In this document: piece after piece, positions 56,259 through 64,000 of the stretch
Layout of the letters: every line of letters begins with the position of its first letter
Numbering within the stretch: position 1 is the first letter of the stretch
Assembly (NCBI GenBank): GCA_949152475.1
Contig: OX424563.1
Coordinates: 23,843,001 to 23,907,000 of the forward strand
Length of the DNA stretch: 64,000 nucleotides
From: Terebella lapidaria
Lineage: Eukaryota > Annelida > Polychaeta > Terebellida > Terebellidae
Direction of reading: 5' to 3'
Notes under the pieces: generated by a model
Seen by the model: the letters and a program-made list of their open reading frames with translations, nothing else
What the model was told of the DNA's origin: nothing
Database searches by the model: none
Translations under genes and position numbers: made by a program

Positions 56259-57412
56259 GCTACTGTGAGTGCTGTCTCAGCATGTGTTTGTTATTGAACC
56301 TCCTCCGTTGCGCAGAGATATAGGCCTACTTCTGCCATTTTCAATGAAATGATGATTTTCATGAATGTTGTTTTTAAAACATAATATTATTAGAACAAAG
56401 ACAGTTGTACAGAATGATCCCATTTTGTTATCGGGTGTGGAGACAATAAACACTGCATGACAATGGACTTAATTTGTACTATTAACCTACCAATCCCCAC
56501 ATCCACTTACTATTCCATCGGGTATTTCCTTAAGCCCTGCTCTACCATGGCCAGTCATGAATCCAATATATCATCGTTTGAAATGAACCGCCTGATTTCC
56601 TGTCCGCCTCCACATTCCCGGTGTGTTGACCCGTTTCCGCTCCGACTATGACAATGTGTTTCCCGTCTTGGGCAGGATGAGCTCAGTACGACGATGGCCA
56701 AGGGGCAACTAGGCTTTTAGCTGGAAGACGTCCTGCGGTCCATTCCCTGGTCTGGGCTTGATTTTGTTGGTTGATGCCAGTATTGCCATGAACAGGGTGC
56801 AAATGGATGCCAGCAACACAACTGTCACTGAAGTGAGATCAGTAACAACTATTTCATCCATAGTAACCGATATATCATCACATGGATTACATTACAAGTC
56901 ATAGTAGCATAGCGCCATTATATTTTTCAATGTTCAAATTGATATTGGCAGAAAGTTATGTATTTTGCCATACCTTTCTGATCGAACGAAGAAAAAATAA
57001 TAGTTATATTCCTGCACTTGTATCCCCAAACAGATGCCCCTTTCTAATTTATTTTGTTGCTAGTTTCTGGTGGAGATAGTCTGAGTTTGTTTACATTACC
57101 ACCGTTCCCGGTGCTTTCTATCCCATGATGCAATGCGATTCCAGCTTACTCGTATATGTTCGAGCCAATCGAGTATGAACTAGGTTAAGTCAGAGGTAAC
57201 TCTATGCTTGATTTATCCATCTGAACAAGCACAGTTTGTTTTGTAACTTATTTTTCTGAGAACACAGGCATATATGTAATTGATTTGGAAAAAAAATAGT
57301 TTTACTGCTAATATCACTCTAAATGAAGCAAACGTGACCATTAGGTGGGAAAATGTATGTTAATTGGTAACTATCGACGCCATAGATATAGAGCGCCATA
57401 CATATAGAGTTA

Positions 57413-57490
57413 ATTGGCCAGTAATGCAATGGCCTTCTCTTGCCAATAAAAAAAATCTTCCATAATTTCCGTGACGTCAGTTGAGGTAAG
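57413..57490 (+). promoter_or_regulatory. Promoter-like patch: ATTGG, CCAAT, CRE, donor-like site
   Basis: ATTGG (57413), CCAAT (57443) and a perfect TGACGTCA (57472-57479) lie within 70 bp, followed by GAG|GTAAGT. They precede the Penelope-like 5' coding region by about 110 bp, so they may form its promoter/leader. Copies at about 59090-59170 and 59466-59546 keep all elements. There is no functional evidence. Confidence 0.35.
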
Positions 57491-57599
57491 TCGCACGAGA
57501 CCATTTTCAGCATCTTTTGTGTTCACAACTAGCTGTCAGGACGACGGTGTGTTGTAGCAGGCTGTTCAAACTGTCACAAACAAAAAGTATCTTTCACAC

Positions 57600-57935
57600 T
57601 TTTCCTGGTGACCCAACTCAGGGGGCACAATCGACGGGCTTTATATCGGCGACGTGGAAGGATTGGTGACCTCAATATAGTGGAGAATGAATCATTGAAA
57701 TACATTTTGTCCAAAGGCCCCAAATATAGAGAGCCCTGGTCGTTTTTGGGACATACAATTGATCCACTGTCAGAATGGGTCAAACAGATTAGGTCAAAGT
57801 CAGTTAGTACTACATATAGTTCTGTCTTCAACGATCCCGTGGTTGCTAATAGTTGAAACTTCAAGAAAGGCTTGTCATTGTCCCTGCTGATAAAGCTTCT
57901 AATAATGTTTTTTTGTTGTAAAGCACACTATATAC
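57600..57935 (+). mobile_element. Penelope-like element 5' coding fragment
   Basis: Codes for ALYRRRGRIGDLNIVENE, SLKYILSKGPKYREP and DPLSEWVKQIRS, the conserved N-terminal section of abundant invertebrate Penelope-like ORFs. Truncated by the duplication junction. The same section recurs at 59664-59912. Confidence 0.82.
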
Positions 57936-59347
57936 GCTACTGTGAGTGCTGTCTCAGCATGTGTTTGTTATTGAACCTCCTCCGTTGCGCAGAAATATAG
58001 GCCTACTTCTGCCGTTTTCAATGAAATGATGATTTTCATGAATGTTGTTTTTAAAACATATTATTATTAGAACAAAGACAGTTGTACAGAATGATCCCAT
58101 TTTGTTATCGGGTGTGGAGACAATAAACACTGCATGACAATGGACTTAATTTGTACTATTAACCTACCAATCCCCACATCCACGTACTATTCCATCGGGT
58201 ATTTCCTTAAGCCCTGCTCTACCATGGCCAGTCATGAATCCAATATATCATCGTTTGAAATGAACCGCCTGATTTCCTGTCCGCCTCCACATTCCCGGTG
58301 TGTTGACCCGTTTCCGCTCCGACTATGACAATGTGTTTCCCGTCTTGGGCAGGATGAGCTCAGTACGACGATGGCCAAGGGGCAATTAGGCTTTTAGCTG
58401 GAAGACGTCCTGCGGTCCATTCCCTGGTCTGGGCTTGATTTTGTTGGTTGATGCCAGTATTACAATGAACAGGGTACAAATGGATGCCAGCAACACAACT
58501 GTCACTGAAGTGAGATCAGTAACAACTATTTCATCCATAGTAACCGATATATCATCACATGGATTACATTACAAGTCATAGTAGCATAGCGCCATTAAAT
58601 TCTTTAATGTTCAAATTGATATTGGCAGAAAGTTATGTATTTTGCCATACCTTTCTGATCGAACGAAGAAAAAATAATAGTTATATTCCTGCACTTGTAT
58701 CCCCAAACAGATGCCCCTTTCTAATTCATTTCGTTGCTAGTTTCTGGTGGAGATAGTCTGAGTTTGTTTACATTACCACCGTTCCCGGTGCTTTCTATCC
58801 CATGATGCAATGCGATTCCAGCTTACTCGTATATGTTCGAGCCAATCGAGTATGAACTAGGTTAAGTCAGAGGTAACTCTATGCTTGATTTATCCATCTG
58901 AACAAGCACAGTTTGTTTTGTAACTTATTTTTCTGAGAACACAGGCATATATGTAATTGATTTGGAAAAAAAAATAGTTTTACTGCTAATATCACTCTAA
59001 ATGAAGCAAACGTGACCATTAGGTGGAAAAATGTATGTTAATTGGTAACTATCGACGCCATAGATATAGAGCGCCATACATATAGAGTTAATTGGCCAGT
59101 AATGCAATGGCCTTCTCTTGCCAATAAAAAAAAATCTTCCATAATTTCCGTGACGTCAGTTGAGGTAAGTCGCACGAGACCATTTTCAGCATCTTTTGTG
59201 TTCACAACTAGCTGTCAGGACGACGGTGTGTTGTAGCAGGCTGTTCAAACTGTCACAAACAAAAAGTATCTTTCACACTTTTCCTGGTGACCCAACTCAG
59301 GGGGCACAATAGACGGGCTTTATATCGGCGACGTGGAAGGATTGGTG
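57936..59347 (+). repeat. 1,677-bp tandem duplication, unit 2 (shortened)
   Basis: Copy of 56259-57670, ending at GGAAGGATTGGTGA where a 126-bp piece from the downstream Penelope-like element is spliced in. One segment (58134-58328) translates identically to unit 1. Confidence 0.92.
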
Positions 59348-59471
59348 ATTTTTCCACTTTGTACACAACTATACCTCATTCTGAACTGAAGTCTCAGCTT
59401 AAAAAAACTCATCAATAATTCATTTTTCACTGAAGAGGGACAACGTCGGTACCGCTATATTGTATTTAATT
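59346..59471 (+). other. Template-switch-like patch copied from 60316-60441
   Basis: Matches 60316-60441 (TGATTTTTCCACTTTG to TGTATTTAATT) at nearly every base. The left junction shares TGA and the right junction shares TTAATT, after which sequence jumps back to the 59090-type promoter patch. Orientation is direct. This suggests microhomology-mediated template switching, not transposition. Confidence 0.85.
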
Positions 59472-59663
59472 GGCCAGTAATGCAATGGCCTTCTCTTGCC
59501 AATAAAAAAAATCTTCCATAATTTCCGTGACGTCAGTTGAGGTAAGTCGCACGAGACCATTTTCAGCATCTTTTGTGTTCACAACTAGCTGTCAGGACGA
59601 CGGTGTGTTGTAGCAGGCTGTTCAAACTGTCACAAACAAAAAGTATCTTTCACACTTTTCCTG
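59466..59663 (+). promoter_or_regulatory. Third copy of the CRE/CCAAT patch and leader
   Basis: Repeats 57410-57607, with TGACGTCA at 59528-59535, and leads directly into the longest Penelope-like ORF remnants. It is the copy that could serve the element downstream. Confidence 0.35.
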
Positions 59664-61440
59664 GTGACCCAACTCAGGGGGCACAATAGACGGGCTTTAT
59701 ATCGGCGACGTGGAAGGATTGGTGACCTCAATATAGTGGAGAATGAATCATTGAAATACATTTTGTCCAAAGGCCCCAAATATAGAGAGCCCTGGTCGTT
59801 TTTGGGACATACAATTGATCCACTGTCAGAATGGGTCAAACAGATTAGGTCAAAGTCAGTTAGTACTACATATAGTTCTGTCTTCAACGATCCCGTGGTT
59901 GCTAATAGTTGAAACTTCAAGAAAGGCTTGTCATTGTCCCTGCTGATAAAGCTTCTAATAATGTTTTTTTTTGTTGTGAAGCACACTATATACAGTGCCT
60001 GTTTGACGAACTGGGTATTTCAAACAAAACTAATTCCAATAGTACATACCAATACATTACCGTGCCCAAAGAGGATATCTTATCAAATCATGTGTCTGTA
60101 TTGCATTCGTTTGGTATTACTACCTCATGTAAAGATTCAAATCTACCAAACTTATATTGGATCCCCAAATTACACAAAAATCCACACAAACAAAGATATA
60201 TTTCAGGTTCAGCATCATGTTCCACTAAAGCCAAATGTGGATATTACAAAAATCCAAATCTTTATTGGAATATCTACATGATCACACTTTCAAAAGTAAC
60301 GTCTATCAAAACATTTGATTTTTCCACTTTGTACACAACTATACCTCATTCTGAACTGAAGTCTCAGCTTAAAAAAACTCATCAATAATTCATTTTTCAC
60401 TGAAGAGGGACAACGTCGGTACCGCTATATTGTATTTAATTATAATACCGCTTATTTTGTTAGAGGCGACTCTGATGCCCCATACAAATATACTGAAATA
60501 GTGGTAAATATGGTTAATTTTCTGATTGATAATATTTTTGTGGAATATGGTGGTCGAATATTTCAACAAACTATTGGTATTCCCATGGATACAAACTGTG
60601 CGCCATTATTGGCAAACTTAATTTTATACTCATGTGAATCTAATTTCATCCAACATTTGCAGCGAGGAGGTTCTAAGAAACTAACATGTAATTTTAATTT
60701 CACTTTCCGATACATAGATGATGAATTGTCGCTAAATAATCCCAAGTTTGGTGATTATTTGGATGTCATATATCCTAAGGAACTTGAAAATAAAGATACT
60801 ACAGACTCCGCTAATTTTTCCAACTATCTAGACCTGAGGTTGGAGATTGATAATGATTCTAACCTGTCAATTATATTAAATGACAAACGTGATGATTTCA
60901 ATTTTTTCATAGTCAATTTCCCTTTTTTAAGCAGCAACATTCCTATGTCACCGGCATAATTATGGTGTGTTTGTTTCTCAACTTATACGCTATTCCAGAC
61001 CTAGTTGCAAATACGAGGACTTTGTCTATCGAAGTGCCCAGCTAGTCTCTAAATTGCTGCGACAAGTATATGTTTTACCAAGACTTATAGCTGCGTTTAA
61101 GAAATTCTATGGACGTCATCATGATCTGGTTGATAAATACAGCAAATCCATGTCTGCCATGCAACTAGATCTATTTTCATGTTAATTTTGAGGAATACAT
61201 GACGAGTGCCACTAGTCATGCTAGTGGGGCAGGAAATGCTCACTCTTTCCGGAACACCTGATTTCACCTCCTAATGGCTATTTTTGGGGGTTCATGAGTT
61301 TCCCTGTCATTTTTGTTTTCTCTCACTTCGTATGCTGATATGACTTTCTGTCCCCGGACTATGAGATTGGATAACGGACACTGTTTTGTTTGCTCGCAAT
61401 ACTTACTACTGGGTATTGATTCCACGTCTATTACTGACTA
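59596..61440 (+). mobile_element. Penelope-like element, longest copy, broken
   Basis: Coding remnants in order: N-terminal section (59664-59912), RT N-terminal part (59909-60388: VIVPADKASNN, LYWIPKLHKNPHKQRY, IKTFDFSTLYTTIPHSEL), RT core (60501-60959: FGGRIFQQTIGIPM-like motif, FRYIDDELSLNNPKFGDY), C-terminal part (60967-61185: FKKFYGRHHDLVDKY). The conserved tail (61186-61440) ends CCACGTCTATT. No GIY-YIG endonuclease follows the RT, which fits either EN-lacking types or the Naiad type with N-terminal EN, whose upstream part is absent here. It has a few breaks and is inactive. Confidence 0.87.
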
Positions 61441-61477
61441 GTTTTTTAAAAACTAAAACCTCGTCAGCGTATTATAG

Positions 61478-63627
61478 CACGGGCGTAGAACTGTTTCGCT
61501 ATGAATGCCCTACGCGATGTTCAATGATACACCCTATGCCGAATTGATTCCCTTTACCGATTAACACACTACCAAAACACGTGCTCAGGTGAACATTTCC
61601 AGTGCCAGTTGGACACACACAGGAGTGAAGCATGTAGGTAGTATATTTGTATTTCTGAAATACTGATGGATGACACAGACCGCACGTAGGGACATAATAG
61701 ATGCAAATACATTACTTGTTCTCATCGCCGTCATTCAAAATGTGATTTTATCAGTATCTGTGGTAAAACAGTACTCTTTGGCAATTCGGAAATATTGTAT
61801 AGGTGTATATAGCTGAAATATTCACCACAAGAATTAATAATCCTCAACGTGCAATGTTTTTTGTTCATTTGAATCACTGGCGGAATATTTGCTGATGATA
61901 CCCTCCACGCAGTGTTATGTTTCCCTTTACTAAGTGTCATTTTTCGAGATGTTTCCCTTTACTACACTTTGTCCTGAAAACATTGTGCAAAAAAATTGCT
62001 AAATTTGAAAACGAATAGTGACATTTCAAACTTGTATTTCAGAGAAATGGAGCGACCGAAACTGTGTACGTATTGTCACCAAAAATCAAGGACCTTTGGC
62101 ACGTTCCTGTCCCATTTTATTGACATTTACCCATTTTTATGTGAGGTCTTGTCATTCTGAAGGTCAACTCCGAGAAGGACTTTGAGAAAAGTCCTTTGTT
62201 GTCATCATTCGTAATAAAGACATACTAAGACATCTATATATGAAAATATATCTTACATGTAGTCTTCACACACAATATTTAAGCAACTGCCTTCGAAAAC
62301 AGGCAATATTTTTTAAGAACTATATTTCATATTAAACATGTTAAATTTACTCAACGACACGTACTCACATCAAATGTTATGTCTGCAACCCAGTCTTTTG
62401 CGAAATTTTGCTTATTTGAACAGGCGGTTCACACGTAAATAGGCGGTTCACAGGAACTGTATCCATCACACGCAGATGTAAACAAAGCATAAAAGTGCAA
62501 GATGGACTGACAATTCCACGCACACCACCGTATATCACTGATTATCTTCTCATAACAACACTATATATACATATAAAAACTGGAGAATGTACTCGATGTG
62601 GACTTTTAAGGGCAATTTGAGCATTTGTTTACATTCGGGTTTGATGGATGCACTTCCTTTGTTATATACAGAACTGGCATAGAATGTGTGTTAAAACGGA
62701 TGTAAACTCGGACGGACTCTAATCGTCAAAACCAATGTGAGCACTTTTTGTTGTCTTGTATTAGACGATTTTCAATAAAATTTAGTTTTGAAAAAAAATA
62801 TTGCATACATTCGAAGGTATGCAGTTGATTTAAAAATGCAGGACGGCTCCAGCGGTTGAAAAAGTAGTTAAAGAATAAAGCATCCAGAATACACAAAGGA
62901 TTGCGTTTTCATTTACAACGCAATCCAACCAATCTTCGCAGAATAAAAACATTTCAACATTGCTGAACATCCCTTCTCTTGACACTGCAGGGGCTTCTCC
63001 GCCTCCAATTACAGGGACCACTGGCAAGAATCCCATCTGATAAATGATAATAAGTATGATTTATTTGAATACCAAGAATAGAACCTGGAATAGAAAGTAC
63101 CCGATATGTAATAAAAGTGAAAGTGCTTCTAAACTGAATTTGCTTCAAACCTATTATGATGGCGCAGTGTGTAAGGGGTAGCAGCACCATGCGACAAGGG
63201 AAGCTTTATGTGTGACAATGTTCCGTAAAGGGTATCAGGTGCAACGAAAATTTTACCATGATTCCGACATATAAATCGCAATATATACATCACATGATTC
63301 ATGAAACACAAATATGATGCTTGTATTTTGATCTTTGACTATAACACATAACAGAAGTGACAAATTTTCCAATATTGCTGAGTAAATATATTGTCATCAC
63401 TGTTCAGAAACAAACAGCCCTCATTTTCAGCACATATATCATCAACACTGGTAAGCAACCGACTGCTGTATGAAGGTTTTTTTTACTAAAACTCACTCTT
63501 GCTGAAGTTTTGGTTCGTAAGCACGTGTTTGTCTAGTTTGTTAGTCGGTAAAGGGAATCAACACCGCGTAGGGTGTATCATTAAACATCGCGTAGGGCAT
63601 TCATAGCGAAACAGTTCTACGCCCGTG
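61478..63627 (+). mobile_element. Non-autonomous TIR element, 2,150 bp, TIRs of about 93 bp, TATAG duplication
   Basis: CACGGGCGTAGAACTGTTTC starts the left end; the reverse complement of 63527-63627 matches it over about 93 bp with roughly eight differences. TATAG flanks both sides (61473-61477, 63628-63632). The interior (61572-63526) is AT-rich with no transposase-like frame. Five-bp duplications with CAC ends occur in Transib, but that family prefers GC-rich targets, so assignment is open. Confidence 0.85.
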
Positions 63628-63689
63628 TATAGGGGTACCTATTTCACGGAGATGCTGATGTATCACATTTATTAACAAGGAAAATTTAC

Positions 63690-63853
63690 CATTCATCAAC
63701 CGGCAGTTGACGACACAGCGGCCGATCCTCCACCGTATTCGAGTCCCCATGGTCGCATGCAGTCTGGGCATCCTCTGGTTCGAAACGATATAGTCCTGCA
63801 CCACATTCTCCTGCTTCTACCACTGCGTCTTTGTCATTGCTATCGCACTCCAT
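63690..63853 (-). CDS. Candidate first coding exon of a host gene
   Basis: Minus strand: ATG at 63853, then MECDSNDKDAVVEAGECGAG, an acidic segment, YRFEPEDAQTACDHGD and LCRQLPVDE, then a donor AATG|GTAAAT at 63690/63689 in phase 2. An acidic N-terminus with a YRFEPE-type motif recalls proteins carrying the P2X7 C-terminal-like cysteine domain common in invertebrates, where a WCxCG stretch would follow. Without the next exon this is only a hint. An upstream ATG at 63900 is closed by a stop. The next exon was not found. Confidence 0.35.
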
Positions 63854-63961
63854 CACCAATTATCCGTCACTTTCGCTCGCACTGTCAAAAAATCTGCCAT
63901 TGTCAATAGAAGATGTCTGAAACCCTCAATGTCGTAGAAGATGTCTGCCTTAACTTACGTT

Positions 63962-63976
63962 ATTGGTCACGTGACC
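63962..63976 (-). promoter_or_regulatory. E-box palindrome with CCAAT
   Basis: GGTCACGTGACC (63965-63976) is a perfect 12-bp palindrome containing CACGTG (USF/MITF/TFE type). Overlapping on the minus strand is CCAAT (63966-63962). It lies about 110 bp upstream of the candidate exon's ATG, a plausible proximal promoter position. Confidence 0.4.
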
Positions 63977-64000
63977 CAAACTAGAATTGCCATGAAAATT

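Larger units (their letters stand above)
56259..57935 (+). repeat. 1,677-bp tandem duplication, unit 1
   Basis: GCTACTGTGAGTGCTGTCTC begins at 56259 and 57936. The unit contains a repeat family B segment (56259-57250), a promoter-like patch (57413-57490) and the start of a Penelope-like ORF (57600-57935). It is cut mid-element at CACACTATATA, which joins the start of unit 2. A few substitutions distinguish the units. Confidence 0.92.

Noticed and set aside
57540-57670. THAP zinc finger (CVVAGCSNCHKQ ... FHTFPGDPTQ)
   Set aside because: The reading needs a frame change, and the same bases encode the Penelope-like LYRRRGRIGDLN segment in another frame, which I trust more. The later C-x2-H half of a THAP domain is not visible.
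1-64000. CRISPR arrays, rRNA genes, LTR retroelements, Polintons
   Set aside because: Looked for spacer-repeat regularity, rRNA-like blocks, long terminal repeats with gag-pol or capsid-type frames; none seen.

Overview
This looks like a nuclear segment from a marine invertebrate. The evidence is two LINE lineages (one with a 2A peptide and a PHD finger), Penelope-like reverse transcriptase fragments, a spliced MULE-type transposase, a tRNA-derived SINE, many MITEs and long AT-rich intergenic DNA. A lophotrochozoan (mollusc-like) source is my best guess, because such repeat mixtures are common there; amphioxus or another deuterostome cannot be excluded. I saw no rRNA, bona fide tRNA, CRISPR array, bacterial operon, LTR retrovirus-like element or complete host gene. 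Nearly everything recognisable is mobile-element or duplicated DNA. The one possible host exon is at the right edge.

Layout. 1-3463: about 20 copies of a 147-bp tandem repeat inside a Helentron/HINE-like element read on the minus strand; a shorter relative lies in the opposite orientation at 51110-52490. 5566-6480: two adjacent arrays of about 120 and 132 bp. 7640-15662: a CR1-group LINE (2A, PHD, endonuclease, RT) whose 3' two-thirds is tandemly duplicated; the first copy is split by Penelope-like tail fragments. 16988-18070: a three-exon MULE transposase pseudogene, followed by a Penelope-like fragment with a MITE inside it. 19430-29251: TTAA-flanked hairpin repeat, pieces of a second LINE, then a nearly perfect 3,492-bp tandem duplication and a 362-bp one. 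29318-37945: Penelope-like tails, large palindromic hairpins, a SINE and several dispersed repeat families. 38007-40236: a 5'-truncated L2-like LINE with a 3' hairpin and AAT tail.

45090-48310 is the most informative element. It is a 3.2-kb DNA transposon with 12-bp terminal inverted repeats and ACCT target duplications, inserted into a repeat whose uninterrupted relative survives at 35365-35950. Its transposase is not one I can place firmly in a named superfamily; Sola-like is possible. 49555-59347 holds further copies of a large unclassified repeat, ending in a 1,677-bp tandem duplication and a template-switch-like rearrangement upstream of the longest Penelope-like copy (59596-61440). 61478-63627 is a 2.15-kb non-autonomous element with TIRs of about 93 bp and TATAG duplications. 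It sits just downstream of a candidate first coding exon (63853-63690, minus strand), which has a CACGTG/CCAAT promoter-like patch behind it.

The elements do not form a pathway. The window reads as a record of layered insertion and local duplication: four tandem duplications, at least six insertions nested inside older repeats, and several junctions with short microhomology. All calls come from reading the sequence and from remembered family features; no database search was run.
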